64,000 nucleotides of DNA from Leucobacter sp. PH1c (GTDB lineage: Bacteria > Actinomycetota > Actinomycetes > Actinomycetales > Microbacteriaceae). Shown here piece after piece: positions 34,114 to 45,104 of this stretch. The stretch spans positions 33,685-97,684 of the forward strand of contig NZ_AYMV01000016.1 of NCBI RefSeq assembly GCF_000633415.1. The letters run 5' to 3'. The notes under the pieces were generated by a model. That model worked only from the letters and a program-made list of their open reading frames with translations, ran no database searches and had not been told where the DNA came from. The first letter of the stretch is position 1; each line of letters starts with the position of its first letter. The position numbers were made by a program, and so were the translations under genes.

Positions 34114-34581
34114 ATGCGCGCACGCACGTACCTCCTGCCGCTCGCCCTGCTCCTCGCCTTCACCGTGCTGCTGCCCGCGTTCTGGATGATCGACATCGCT
34201 CAGGCGAGCGCTGCGCGCGCGCAGGATCCCGCGCAGTCCGAGGTCCTCACCGGGCCGCGCTCCGCGTCGCCCGGCCTCACCGCGCCGAGCGATCGCCCCG
34301 AGCTCATCGAGAGCAAGGACGTGACCCAGTTCACGGCTCCGCCCGTCGAGGCTGAGCAGTTCCAGGAGTCCGCGGTGCTCGCCCCGGGCGACGAGGAGCC
34401 CGTGCCCGAGGGTGCCATCCCGCACCTCGTGCCGGCGAGCCACGGCGGCGCGGCGTTCCCCGCGGCCGAGATCCGGCTCCCCGAGCTCTCCCGCGGCGCC
34501 GCCCACCGGCTGTCGCGGCTGCTGCTGCCGCTCGCCCCGGCGCTCGAGGTGCCCACCACCCCTCCGCTGCTCGCGGTCTGA
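34114..34581 (+). CDS. Exported or membrane-anchored hypothetical protein
   Basis: 155 aa. N-terminal signal or anchor (LLPLALLLAFTVLLPAFWMIDIA), then an extracytoplasmic Pro/Ala/Glu-rich, probably disordered stretch without recognisable domain. GAGAGGAG lies before the ATG. It follows the two-component system by 118 bp and precedes the LCP gene. No function assigned. Confidence 0.65.
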   Translation: MRARTYLLPLALLLAFTVLLPAFWMIDIAQASAARAQDPAQSEVLTGPRSASPGLTAPSDRPELIESKDVTQFTAPPVEAEQFQESAVLAPGDEEPVPEGAIPHLVPASHGGAAFPAAEIRLPELSRGAAHRLSRLLLPLAPALEVPTTPPLLAV

Positions 34582-34709
34582 GCCCCGCCCCACGGCGGCC
34601 GCGCTGACGCACCCTCCGGTGCGCGCCTGGCTCCGCCGTCGCGCGGGCGCTCCCTCCCGGGCGGCGCCGTCGTTCCGGGTCACGCAGCTCTCGCACGGAC
34701 GGAACTCCC

Positions 34710-36074
34710 ATGACCTCGATTCACCCCACCGACACCCCAGCTCCCCGCCGCCGCTGGTCCCGCCGCAGGCGCCTCCTCACCACGATCGGCGCGAGCCTCG
34801 TGCTCGTGCTCGCCGGCGGCGCCGTCGCCGTTGCGCTGACCGTGAAGAACTTCACCGACGGCATCGTCCGCTCGGACTTCACCCTCCCCCTCGTCGAGGA
34901 GCCCGAAGCCGACACGAGCGAGCAGAACATCCTCATCATGGGCATGGACTCCCGCGTCGATCAGAACGGCGAGCCGCTCCCCGACTACGTCTACGAAGCG
35001 CTCCACGCCGGGAACGCCGATGACGGCGGGTACAACGCCAACGTGCTCATGCTGCTGCACATCCCGGAGGATCGCTCGCAGACGACCGTGATCTCGATCC
35101 CGCGCGACGACTACGCCGAGATTGTGGGTGCCCCGCTCGGCGTGACGCACTCGAAGATCAAGGAGGCCTACGGGCTCGCGATGCAGGAGCGCTTCACCGA
35201 GATCGCGTACTCCGACGAGGAATACACGGAGGCCGAGGCCTACCAGGAAGCACGCAGCGCCGGGCGGCAGGCGCAGATCGAGACCGTCTCGCACTTCCTC
35301 GGGGACGTGCGCATCGACCACTTCGTCGAGATGACGATGGGCGGCTTCTTCTACGTCGCCGAGGCCGTCGCACCCGTGACGGTCTGCCTGAACCAGGCCA
35401 CCGAGGACAGCTACTCCGGCGCCCAGTTCGCCGCCGGGGTGCAGGAGCTCGACGCGCAGCAGGCGATGAGCTTCGTGCGGCAGCGTCGCGACACGGGCTT
35501 CGACGGGCCCTTCCTCACCGACCTCGATCGCTCGCGCCGCCAGCAGGCCTTCCTCGCGAGCCTCGCCACGAACCTGCAGCAGCGCAGCACCCTCACGAAT
35601 CCGAAGACGGTGCTCGCACTCGCGGACGTCACGCAGCACCACGTCGCCCTCGATTCGAACTTCGACGTGCTCGGCTTCGTGCGCACGGCCTTCGAGGTAT
35701 CGAAGAGCGGCGCACGCTTCGTGACCCTTCCGATCCTCGATTTCGAGATGATCGACGGCGCCTCCGTGAACACGGTCGACCTCGACGAGGTGCAGGGGAT
35801 CGTCGCCGCGATCTTCGACGGCAGCTACTTCACGGATCCCGGCGCTGACGGGGGCGCGGGGGATGCCGGGGACACGGGCGGCACCGGGGACCCCTCCGCC
35901 GACGGCGCCGAGCAGCCCGCGGGCGATGCCGATGCGGCGGCGCCCGAATCGGACCTGGCGAACGCCGTCCCCGCGGGCCGGCCCGGGGAGTCCGGTGCGG
36001 CGGGCGAGCCGCTCGCGGTCTACGACTCGTGGGATCAGCCGATCCTCGCGGGCTCCCTGCCCTGCGTGAACTAG
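34710..36074 (+). CDS. LytR-CpsA-Psr (LCP) family cell-wall glycopolymer ligase
   Basis: 454 aa. One N-terminal membrane helix after a basic segment (TTIGASLVLVLAGGAVAVAL), then the LCP domain: NILIMGMDSR, ANVLMLLHIPEDRSQTTVISIPRDDY, and DLDRSRRQQAFLASLA with the conserved Arg residues. LCP enzymes attach teichoic-acid or arabinogalactan-like polymers to peptidoglycan outside the membrane. The C-terminal 90 residues are Gly/Asp/Ala-rich. Followed after 5 bp by the FtsW/RodA gene, linking it to envelope growth. Confidence 0.93.
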   Translation: MTSIHPTDTPAPRRRWSRRRRLLTTIGASLVLVLAGGAVAVALTVKNFTDGIVRSDFTLPLVEEPEADTSEQNILIMGMDSRVDQNGEPLPDYVYEALHAGNADDGGYNANVLMLLHIPEDRSQTTVISIPRDDYAEIVGAPLGVTHSKIKEAYGLAMQERFTEIAYSDEEYTEAEAYQEARSAGRQAQIETVSHFLGDVRIDHFVEMTMGGFFYVAEAVAPVTVCLNQATEDSYSGAQFAAGVQELDAQQAMSFVRQRRDTGFDGPFLTDLDRSRRQQAFLASLATNLQQRSTLTNPKTVLALADVTQHHVALDSNFDVLGFVRTAFEVSKSGARFVTLPILDFEMIDGASVNTVDLDEVQGIVAAIFDGSYFTDPGADGGAGDAGDTGGTGDPSADGAEQPAGDADAAAPESDLANAVPAGRPGESGAAGEPLAVYDSWDQPILAGSLPCVN

Positions 36075-36079
36075 CGCGC

Positions 36080-37339
36080 GTGGCCACCGGCTTCTCGCAG
36101 CGCGTGCGCCTGCCGAGCGGCCGGAGCCCGCGGGGACCCCTCGTTCCCGCCGGCCCCGGCCCGCTCCGCGCGCTCACGCTCACGCTCCTCGGGCTCGTCC
36201 TGTTCCTCACGGTGACCGGGATCGTCATGGTCCAGTCCGCGGGCCAGGTCACCGCCATCGCCGCGGGGCGCAGCCCGTTCTCGGGGGTGCTGCGGCAGGG
36301 CTCCTTCGCGCTCGTGGGTCTCGCGCTCATGATCGTGCTGAGCCGTGTGCCGACCGCCGTGCTGCGTCGCCGCGCCTGGTGGCTGCTCGGCGCCGGCTTC
36401 GTGCTCCAGCTGCTCGTCTACACCCCGCTCGGCTACGAGGCCGGAGGCAACCGCAACTGGCTGCGCCTCGGGCCGATCTCCGCGCAGCCCGCGGAGTTCA
36501 TGAAGTTCGTCCTTCTGGTGTGGGCCTCAACGGTGCTCGCCGCGAAGCGCCAGCTCCTCGGGCGGTGGTGGCACGTCGTCGTCCCGATCCTGCCGGTCGT
36601 GGCGCTGTCGATGTTCATCAACGTGCTCGGCGGCGACCTCGGCACGCTCATGATCATCACGGCCCTCGTCTTCGGCTGCCTGTTCTTCTCCGGGATCCGG
36701 ATCCGGTTCCTGGCGGGGATCGCGGCGATCGCGGCCCTCGGCATCGCCGTGATGACCCTCATCAAACCGAATCGGGTGGTGCGGATCGCGCACTTCATCG
36801 AGATCGACTGCCTGTCGAGCGCCGAGCACGCCCAGGGGGTCTGCTGGCAGTCGCTCAACGGCTTCTGGGCGCTCGCCCGGGGCGGGGTGTTCGGTGCGGG
36901 CGTCGGCAACTCGACCGCCAAGTGGTCATGGCTGCCCGAGGCCGAGACCGACTTCATCTTCGCGATCATCGGCGAGGAGCTCGGCACGATCGGCGCCGGC
37001 GTGATCCTGCTCGCGTTCGCGCTGCTCGCGGGCCTCCTGATCGTGCTCATCGGGCACTGCAGCGACCCGTTCGCGGTGTCGGTGCTGGGCGGCGCCGCGG
37101 CCTGGATCGCCGCGCAGATGACCGTAAACGTCGCCGTGGTGCTGGGCTTCATCCCCGTGCTCGGGGTGCCGCTCCCCCTCGTGTCGGCGGGCGGCACCTC
37201 GCTCGTGTCGACGCTGATGGCGATGGGTGTGGTGCTCTCCTGCCTGCGCGAGGAGGGGATGGCGCGGGCGCTGGGTTCGGGTGCAACCGCTGGGCTTGGG
37301 CGTGGGCCTGGCTCTGGGCCGGGGCTTGGCGCGGAGTAG
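36080..37339 (+). CDS. FtsW/RodA-family SEDS glycosyltransferase
   Basis: 419 aa with about ten membrane helices. SEDS marks: GGNRNWLRLGPISAQPAEFMKF, GGDLGTLMIITALVFGCLFFSG, the ATDFIFAIIGEELG-type loop (ETDFIFAIIGEELGTIGA) and GVPLPLVSAGGTSLVSTLMAMGVVLS. It polymerises lipid II during division or elongation. The start is uncertain: GTG at 36080 lies 5 bp after the LCP stop but lacks a ribosome binding site, and an in-frame ATG at 36029 inside the LCP gene is an alternative. No penicillin-binding protein partner is adjacent. Confidence 0.9.
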   Translation: MATGFSQRVRLPSGRSPRGPLVPAGPGPLRALTLTLLGLVLFLTVTGIVMVQSAGQVTAIAAGRSPFSGVLRQGSFALVGLALMIVLSRVPTAVLRRRAWWLLGAGFVLQLLVYTPLGYEAGGNRNWLRLGPISAQPAEFMKFVLLVWASTVLAAKRQLLGRWWHVVVPILPVVALSMFINVLGGDLGTLMIITALVFGCLFFSGIRIRFLAGIAAIAALGIAVMTLIKPNRVVRIAHFIEIDCLSSAEHAQGVCWQSLNGFWALARGGVFGAGVGNSTAKWSWLPEAETDFIFAIIGEELGTIGAGVILLAFALLAGLLIVLIGHCSDPFAVSVLGGAAAWIAAQMTVNVAVVLGFIPVLGVPLPLVSAGGTSLVSTLMAMGVVLSCLREEGMARALGSGATAGLGRGPGSGPGLGAE

Positions 37340-37391
37340 TCCCGCTCTCGGTGAGGGTGCGGTCCGGCGCGGGCGGGTGGTTGCGACGCGA

Positions 37392-37461
37392 ACTCGAACA
37401 AAGTTCGAGTCTGGTCCGGAATGACCCGCCCATACCGGAGCGTTCTCGAACTTAGTTCGAG
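37392..37461. repeat. Two similar short palindromes after the FtsW/RodA gene
   Basis: ACTCGAAC-AAA-GTTCGAGT (37392-37410) and CTCGAAC-TTA-GTTCGAG (37445-37461). The sequence after each is also similar (17 of 19 positions shared over AGTTCGAGTNTGGNCCGGA). They sit between the FtsW/RodA gene and tRNA-Arg, facing genes, and may act as tandem terminator-like hairpins or protein sites. Confidence 0.75.
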
Positions 37462-37561
37462 TTTGGGCCGGATCAGCACCCCGCCTGGCGCCCGACCGCC
37501 CGCACAACGCGAACGCCCCGCGCCCTCGACGTGACGGCGAGCGGCTCGGGGCGGGTATCGG

Positions 37562-37634
37562 TGCCCTGGAGAGGAATCGAACCTCCGACACCTTCTTTAG
37601 GAGAGAAGTGCTCTATCCACTGAGCTACCAGGGC
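37562..37634 (-). tRNA. tRNA-Arg (anticodon CCT)
   Basis: Minus-strand cloverleaf: acceptor GCCCTGG/CCAGGGC, D-arm GCTC...GAGC, anticodon stem CTTCT/AGAAG with loop CTCCTAA (CCT), T-arm GGAGG-TTCGATT-CCTCT, discriminator A. Encoded CCG follows, so CCA is added enzymatically. Confidence 0.96.
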
Positions 37635-37880
37635 GGAGCCGCCCTCGGGCGACCTTTGGGAGTCTAGCGCACCGGGCCCCTCGCCCGGATCGCGGGATCG
37701 GCGCGCGCCGGGCGGCGGTTTCGGCGGTGGCCGCGCCACCCGCAGCGGCCAGCGCAGCACGAACCATCACCCCGGAGCGCGGAGTCCGCAGAGCGCAGAG
37801 TCCACAAAGCTCGCAACCCGCGAAGCCGGCAAGGCCCCGGAGCCTCAGCCGGGGCCCGGCCCGAATGCGCCTGGGAATAG

Positions 37881-37914
37881 CAGAACGGGCGGGGTCGAAA
37901 CCCCGCCCGTTCTG
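37881..37914 (-). terminator. Terminator hairpin after the NlpC/P60 gene
   Basis: Perfect 15-bp stem, CAGAACGGGCGGGGT (37881-37895) with its complement at 37900-37914, CGAA loop, 10 bp beyond the NlpC/P60 stop on the minus strand. U-run is poor. The remaining 245 bp to tRNA-Arg show no gene. Confidence 0.8.
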
Positions 37915-37923
37915 GGAAGCTCA

Positions 37924-38676
37924 TTAGCCGAGTCGAATGACATCCGGCGTGGCGCTCGGCGACGCGTAGCCCGCGACGACCGTCTGGTTGCCCTGCCAGC
38001 CACCGTGCACGGCCTGGCCGTTGCCGATGTAGACGGCCACGTGGGGGGCGCCCGGCCAGATCAGGATGTCGCCGGGGGCGTAGTTGCCATCGGTGACGGG
38101 GGTGCCGTAGCGGTAGAAGTCCGAGACCCCGTGGTCGTAGCCGCCCTGGTCACGACGCTCGGTGAGGCCGACGGCCGCGAGCGCGTTCTGGACAAGGTCG
38201 GTGCAGTCCTGCGAGACGCCCACCTGAGCGAGCGCCGCGGACACGAGGCCGGCCGCACCCTCACCCGCGGGGACGTCGACCGAGCTCTTGCCGGAGACCG
38301 ACGCGGCAGCCGCACCGTTCACACCAGCAGCCTGATCAGCGGCGGCCTTCTTCGCGGCCTCCTCCGCCTTCTTCTCGGCGTCCTTCTCCTTGCGCTCCTG
38401 CTCGAGGATCGCAGTGCCGACCTCGCCGTCCAGGGCGACGACCGGCGACACCTGCGCATCGATCGCGGGGGTCTGGAGCTGCTGCGCGGACACGTCCGCG
38501 TCAGGCTGGCCCTCGACCTCGGGCGCGAGGGCGTAGGCGGGGAGCCCGAAGGTGCCCACCAGGCCCAGGCTCAGGACTGCCGCTCCGACCATCTGGCCGA
38601 CGCGCTTGGCCCGCGCCCGCGTGGGACGGGCAGCGTTGTCCGTAACCGCGACCTCAGTACTGGGGTTGTGATTCAC
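37924..38676 (-). CDS. NlpC/P60-family cell-wall hydrolase
   Basis: 250 aa, exported. Signal region AVLSLGLVGTFGLPAYALA, a Lys/Glu/Ala-rich helical linker (EQERKEKDAEKKAEEAAKK), then the NlpC/P60 domain: Cys in SQDCTDLVQNAL, His in APHVAVYIG, third residue near GNGQAVHGG. Such enzymes cut peptidoglycan stem peptides. The catalytic Cys segment reads DCTDLV rather than DCSGLV, a modest deviation. The upstream 350-bp intergenic carries its promoter plus a tandem repeat; I looked for a ydaO-type riboswitch and saw none. Confidence 0.9.
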   Translation of the reverse strand: MNHNPSTEVAVTDNAARPTRARAKRVGQMVGAAVLSLGLVGTFGLPAYALAPEVEGQPDADVSAQQLQTPAIDAQVSPVVALDGEVGTAILEQERKEKDAEKKAEEAAKKAAADQAAGVNGAAAASVSGKSSVDVPAGEGAAGLVSAALAQVGVSQDCTDLVQNALAAVGLTERRDQGGYDHGVSDFYRYGTPVTDGNYAPGDILIWPGAPHVAVYIGNGQAVHGGWQGNQTVVAGYASPSATPDVIRLG

Positions 38677-38884
38677 GAGAATAATCTGCCTTCACCTTGT
38701 GGGTTGTACATCTGGGGCGCCTCGTTCGAGACGCGACCGTTCAAGAGTAACGGATCATCACGGGAATGTCACGCTCAGGTCACGAACGGGTGACGAGTGG
38801 CGGGATTCCGCCGTTCTCGGCCGCCCGGGCAGGCGAAATTTGCTCGGCACCGAGCGAATTCTGCGCGAAGCCTGGGCGGCCGGA

Positions 38885-38954
38885 GCCGGGAAGGCGAAGC
38901 CGGGAAGGCGAAGCCGGGAAGGCGAAGCCGGGAAGGCGAAGCCGGGAAGGCGAA
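38885..38954. repeat. Five tandem copies of a 14-bp unit
   Basis: GCCGGGAAGGCGAA repeated exactly five times between the NlpC/P60 promoter region and the end of gdhA. Each junction contains GGC-GAA-GCC, a three-base-pair mini-hairpin, on either strand. The 208 bp between the NlpC/P60 ATG and the repeat hold no gene. Confidence 0.9.
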
Positions 38955-38984
38955 GCCGGAGAGGCTCAGGCGAGATCGCGCGGA

Positions 38985-39020
38985 CGGGCCGGATCCGGAC
39001 CCGAGCCCGGATCCGCCCCG
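38985..39020 (-). terminator. Terminator hairpin after gdhA
   Basis: Arms 38985-38998 and 39007-39020 pair at 13 of 14 positions around ACCCGAGC, 7 bp beyond the gdhA stop on the minus strand. Confidence 0.75.
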
Positions 39021-39026
39021 GCTCGA

Positions 39027-41157
<2,131 letters not shown>

Positions 41158-41242
41158 CGCCGTCCTCTCGTAAGCCCGGACCCCAGCTTAGGGCATGGAG
41201 TCCGTGAATCCGCGGGCACCTCCCCCCGATAGAATCATGCGC

Positions 41243-42361
41243 ATGGCCGACATCTCGATCCCCACAGACCTCCTGCCCGCCGACGGCCGCTTCGGGTGCG
41301 GCCCCTCGAAGGTGCGCTCCGAGCAGCTCGATTTCCTCGCCTCGCTGCAGCCGCGCGTGCTCGGCACGTCGCACCGCCAGGCGCCCGTGAAGGATCTCGT
41401 CGGCAGCGTCCGTTCGGGCCTCGCCGAGCTGTTCCGCGCCCCGGAGGGCTACGAGGTGCTCCTCGCCAACGGCGGCGCGACGACGTTCTGGGATTCGGCC
41501 GTGCACTCGCTCATCGAGCGCCGCAGCCAGCACCTCGCGTTCGGCGAGTTCGGTGCGAAGTTCGGTAAGGCCGCGGCGGCGGCGCCGTTCCTCGAGGCTC
41601 CCGACGTGCGCAGCTCGGACGCGGGCTCGCGCTCGACGTTCGCCCCGGCCGAGGGCATCGACGTGTACGCGTTCCCCCACAACGAGACGTCGACCGGCGT
41701 CATGGCCCCGGTGACCCGCGTGGCGGGCGACGCGGGCGCGCTGACCGTCGTCGACGCGACGAGCGCCGCAGGCGGCATCGACTTCGACGCGAGCGAGGCC
41801 GACGTCTACTACTTCTCCCCCCAGAAGAACTTCGCGTCGGACGGCGGCATCTGGTTCGCCCTTGTCTCGCCCGCGGCGATCGAGCGCATCGAGCGGGTCA
41901 CGTCCTCGGGCCGCTACATTCCGGAGACGCTGAACCTCGCGGGAGCGATCGAGAACTCGCGCAAGAACCAGACGCTGAACACCCCCGCGCTCGCCCCGCT
42001 CGCGATGATGGACGAGCAGCTGCGCTGGATCAACGGCCAGGGCGGTCTCGCCTGGGCGGCCGCCCGCACCGCGGAGTCCTCGAACGTGCTGTACGACTGG
42101 GCCGAGCGCACCGCCGTCGCGACCCCGTTCGTGGCGGATCCGGCGCACCGCTCGCAGGTCGTCGTGACGATCGACTTCAACGATTCGGTCGACGCGAGCG
42201 CGATCTCGGCCGCGCTTCGCGCGAACGGCATCGTGGACACCGAGCCCTACCGGAAGCTGGGCCGCAACCAGCTGCGCATCGCGACGTTCACGGCGATCGA
42301 GCCCGATGACGTGCGCGCGCTCACGGGTGCGATCGACTACGTGCTCGAGCGCCTCGGCTAG
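41243..42361 (+). CDS. serC: Phosphoserine aminotransferase (actinobacterial type)
   Basis: 372 aa. Starts MADISIPTDLLPADGRFGCGPSKVR and has HRQAPVKDLVG, PHNETSTGVMAPV and the PLP lysine in YFSPQKNFASDGG. It converts 3-phosphohydroxypyruvate to phosphoserine in serine synthesis. ATG at 41243 lies 7 nt after TAGAAT (41230-41235), so a leaderless start is preferred over the ATG at 41237, which would be only 1 nt after the -10 box. Its stop shares CTAG with the stop of the converging sortase gene. Confidence 0.96.
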   Translation: MADISIPTDLLPADGRFGCGPSKVRSEQLDFLASLQPRVLGTSHRQAPVKDLVGSVRSGLAELFRAPEGYEVLLANGGATTFWDSAVHSLIERRSQHLAFGEFGAKFGKAAAAAPFLEAPDVRSSDAGSRSTFAPAEGIDVYAFPHNETSTGVMAPVTRVAGDAGALTVVDATSAAGGIDFDASEADVYYFSPQKNFASDGGIWFALVSPAAIERIERVTSSGRYIPETLNLAGAIENSRKNQTLNTPALAPLAMMDEQLRWINGQGGLAWAAARTAESSNVLYDWAERTAVATPFVADPAHRSQVVVTIDFNDSVDASAISAALRANGIVDTEPYRKLGRNQLRIATFTAIEPDDVRALTGAIDYVLERLG

Positions 42362-43380
42362 TCGCTCAGCGCCGCGGCGCGGGCGCCCGGAGCGGCGTGC
42401 GCGCCGCGGCTGGATCCCGCGCCGCGGCGCGCAGCCGCCCCGCGGGGCACGCGGCAGCTCACGACGACGTAGCCCGCGACCCCGAGCACGGAGGCCGCCG
42501 CGCCGACGAGCCACCAGGGGAAGCCCGGCACGGTCGGCTCGGCGCCCGCAGCGTCGAGGTCGGCCTGCGGCGTCGGGGTGATCCGCTCGCCCGTCACGAG
42601 GATGCGGTGGGTGTTGATCCCGAGCGGCGTGCAGGTGATGAGCGTCGCGAGGTCTTTCCCGAGCACCGGGAAGAGCGACTCGGTCTCATCGGGCTGCACC
42701 ACCCGAGTGTCGCTCACCCGGTAGGTGAGCACCTCGCCCCACACCTCGATCGTGAAGGTGTCGCCCGGCGTCAGGCGGTCCAGGTTGTCGAAGAGCTCAG
42801 CGCGCGCGAGGCCGCGGTGGCCCGTGAGCACGGTGTGCGTCGTGGGGCCGCCGACCGGGAGGGCCGTGCCCTCGAGGTGGCCGACGCCCTGTTCGAGGAC
42901 GGCGTCGCTCGTCCCGTGGAAGATGGGCAGGTCGACGCCGATCTTCGGGATCTTGATCCGCGCCATGAGCCCCGTCGGATCGCTCGCGAGCAGCCCCGCG
43001 TACTCGGAGCCGCCTGCGGAGTCGACGGCCTGCGGGATCCGCTCCCCCGCTGCGACGACCGCGGCCCCCGTGAGTCGCTCGTTGTAGTCGCGCGCCGCGG
43101 CGAGCTCGGCGGCACGTGCCGCGGCGTTCGCGGATCCGGTGCTGCGGTTCAGCTCGATGATCTCGCGGGAGTACTCGCGCTGCGAGAACCAGGTCGCGAT
43201 CCCGGGCAGCTGGAGGAGCGCGAGGCCCCCGAGCCCGAGCAGGGCGACGAGGAGGACCACCGGGCTCGGTCTCCGCCAGCGGCGGACCGAGCCCGGTGGG
43301 ATCGGAGAGGGCACGGCCGGGGACCCCACGGCAGGCGGAGCGGCGGTGGTGCGCTCCTGGGGAGGGGTCGAGTGCGGCAC
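42358..43380 (-). CDS. Class C sortase (pilus polymerising)
   Basis: 340 aa. N-terminal membrane helix (VVLLVALLGLGGLALLQL), catalytic His in TVLTGHRGL, catalytic Cys and Arg in TLITCTPLGINTHRILV, and a C-terminal membrane helix (FPWWLVGAAASVLGVAGYVVV), the double-anchored layout of class C enzymes. It joins pilin subunits by Lys-Thr isopeptide bonds after cutting LPxTG. A lid motif is probable around LLASDPTGLMARIKIP. Third gene of the pilus operon, 99 bp after the backbone pilin. Confidence 0.93.
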   Translation of the reverse strand: MPHSTPPQERTTAAPPAVGSPAVPSPIPPGSVRRWRRPSPVVLLVALLGLGGLALLQLPGIATWFSQREYSREIIELNRSTGSANAAARAAELAAARDYNERLTGAAVVAAGERIPQAVDSAGGSEYAGLLASDPTGLMARIKIPKIGVDLPIFHGTSDAVLEQGVGHLEGTALPVGGPTTHTVLTGHRGLARAELFDNLDRLTPGDTFTIEVWGEVLTYRVSDTRVVQPDETESLFPVLGKDLATLITCTPLGINTHRILVTGERITPTPQADLDAAGAEPTVPGFPWWLVGAAASVLGVAGYVVVSCRVPRGAAARRGAGSSRGAHAAPGARAAALSD

Positions 43381-43479
43381 GGTGGCTCCTTCTCCTGGGG
43401 GACGACGGGAATCGGGGAGAACCCCCGCCGCCCCGGTCTGGCGGGGCCCGGCCGGTGCCGGGCCCCGTGGGGCGGCTCG

Positions 43480-44994
43480 CTACTCGGAGCGGGCCGTCCG
43501 GCGGCGCGACACCAGGATCCCGGTGCCCGCGGCGGCGATGAGGAGCGCGCCTCCGGCCACCGAGAGCAGGAGCGCTCCCGAGGAACCGGTGAGCGGCAGC
43601 TCGGGCACGCGCTGCTGCACGTTCTCGACCGTGATGTCGACGCCCGCCGTCTGCCCCGTGGTCACGGCGACGGGGAAGAGCGCCGCGGCTCCCGTCGGGG
43701 TGACGTAGCCGGCCGGAGCCGTGATCTCCTTGAGCACGTAGCAGCGCTGGGCGGCGTTCTTGGTGTCGTTCTCGCTGTCGCTCACGAACAGTCCGGGGAC
43801 CGTGACGCGGCCGTCGGAGCCGGTCGTGAACGTGCTCTCGCCGCTCACCTGGAGCGCGGCGCCCGTGGGGGTCGCGCTCGCGCAGTCCGCGGCGTACGGT
43901 GCGGCCGCGGCGTAGACCTCGAAGCGGGCGCCCGCGAGGGTCGCGTCGCGCGTCGCATCGACCTTCTCGACGACCAGGTCGCCCCAGTTCGAGCGGACCG
44001 TGTTCGTGGTGTAGCGCTTGCCGTTGACCGAGTCGAAGGCGGTGTTCTCAATGACGCCCGTGCCGATGCTCGTCACGGTCGCCTGGAAGGTGACCACGAC
44101 CTGCTTGCCCGCGAGCGTGCTGAGCGTCGCGAGGCCCGGGGTCGGGGTGAACGCGACCGTGACGGTCTGCCCGGACGCGGAGACCGAGAAGTTCGCCGGC
44201 GCGACGGGGGTGCCGTCGACGGTGATGCTCTTCACACCCACACCGGCCCCGCTCCCCGCGGGAACGGGCGTGAGTCGCGGATCCAGCTGGTCGGCGATGT
44301 CGAAGCTCGAGAAGCTGCGCCCTGCGGCGAGCGCGGGGATCGTCACCGTGACCGGGAACTCGACGACGCTGCCGAGGCCGAGCCCCTGCTGCGCCGAGAT
44401 GGTCTTCACGACGCTCGTCACGCCGTTCTTCGGGTAGACGTGGACGTCGGTGAGCCACTGGCCTTCGAAGGGGAAGGGCACCGTCACGATGAAGGGCGCC
44501 GCGCGGTCGACGACGGCGTCGGGCGCCGCGGTCTCGCAGACCACGTAGACGCCAACGTCGACGGGGATCGTCGCCGAGCCGTCACCGGCGGTCGTCACTG
44601 CGGGGAGCGCCGTACCGAGTGTGTACCCGGCGGGCGCGGTGCAGTCCGCTCCGGCCTGGAGACCATCGAGGCCGTCCCAGGCGGCGGGATCGCTGAGGTC
44701 GACGGGCTGCCCGTCCTTGAGCAGGGGGAAGGCGGTGAACTCGACCCCGCCGATCCCCGGGGTGGGGATCGCGGTGCCGCTGCCGTCCGGGTTCTGCGAG
44801 ACCGGGTCGCTTCCGGTCTGGTGCTCGTGCTTGTGCACGATGATCGACCCGCTCGCGTCCGGATCGATGCCCCCGAGCGCGGGAGCGGCGAGCGCCGGCG
44901 TCGCCGCGGCGACGGTGCCGAGCAGGGCGAGGGCTGCGGCGGCGAGCGCGGCGAGCGCGCGTTTCGGGGTTCCCCCGGTGCCGTTCTGTCTCAT
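43480..44994 (-). CDS. Backbone pilin, SpaA-type fimbrial shaft protein
   Basis: 504 aa. Signal peptide (ALAALAAAALALLGTVAAATPALA), pilin motif WLTDVHVYPKN with the Lys used for polymerisation, CnaB-like domains, E-box YVLKEITAPAGY, and sorting signal LPLTG followed by a membrane helix and RRRTARSE. AGGAAGGA precedes the ATG at 44994. It forms the shaft of a covalent pilus together with the tip protein upstream and the sortase downstream. Confidence 0.93.
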   Translation of the reverse strand: MRQNGTGGTPKRALAALAAAALALLGTVAAATPALAAPALGGIDPDASGSIIVHKHEHQTGSDPVSQNPDGSGTAIPTPGIGGVEFTAFPLLKDGQPVDLSDPAAWDGLDGLQAGADCTAPAGYTLGTALPAVTTAGDGSATIPVDVGVYVVCETAAPDAVVDRAAPFIVTVPFPFEGQWLTDVHVYPKNGVTSVVKTISAQQGLGLGSVVEFPVTVTIPALAAGRSFSSFDIADQLDPRLTPVPAGSGAGVGVKSITVDGTPVAPANFSVSASGQTVTVAFTPTPGLATLSTLAGKQVVVTFQATVTSIGTGVIENTAFDSVNGKRYTTNTVRSNWGDLVVEKVDATRDATLAGARFEVYAAAAPYAADCASATPTGAALQVSGESTFTTGSDGRVTVPGLFVSDSENDTKNAAQRCYVLKEITAPAGYVTPTGAAALFPVAVTTGQTAGVDITVENVQQRVPELPLTGSSGALLLSVAGGALLIAAAGTGILVSRRRTARSE

Positions 44995-45104
44995 GGTGGG
45001 TGTCCTTCCTGGGTGGTGCGTGTCGGTTCGGCTCGCGGAGCGAGCGCGGTGGGGGCGAGCCGGGTTCGGCCGGCCCCGGGTCTGCGGGCGGATCCGCCGG
45101 CGGG

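Noticed and set aside
37392..37461. LexA/SOS boxes
   Set aside because: Arms match CGAAC/GTTCG but the spacing is 3 nt in both copies, whereas LexA sites need 4, and they lie between gene ends, not at a promoter.
38677..38884. A ydaO (c-di-AMP) riboswitch upstream of the NlpC/P60 gene
   Set aside because: This gene family is often preceded by one, but none of the conserved segments is present.
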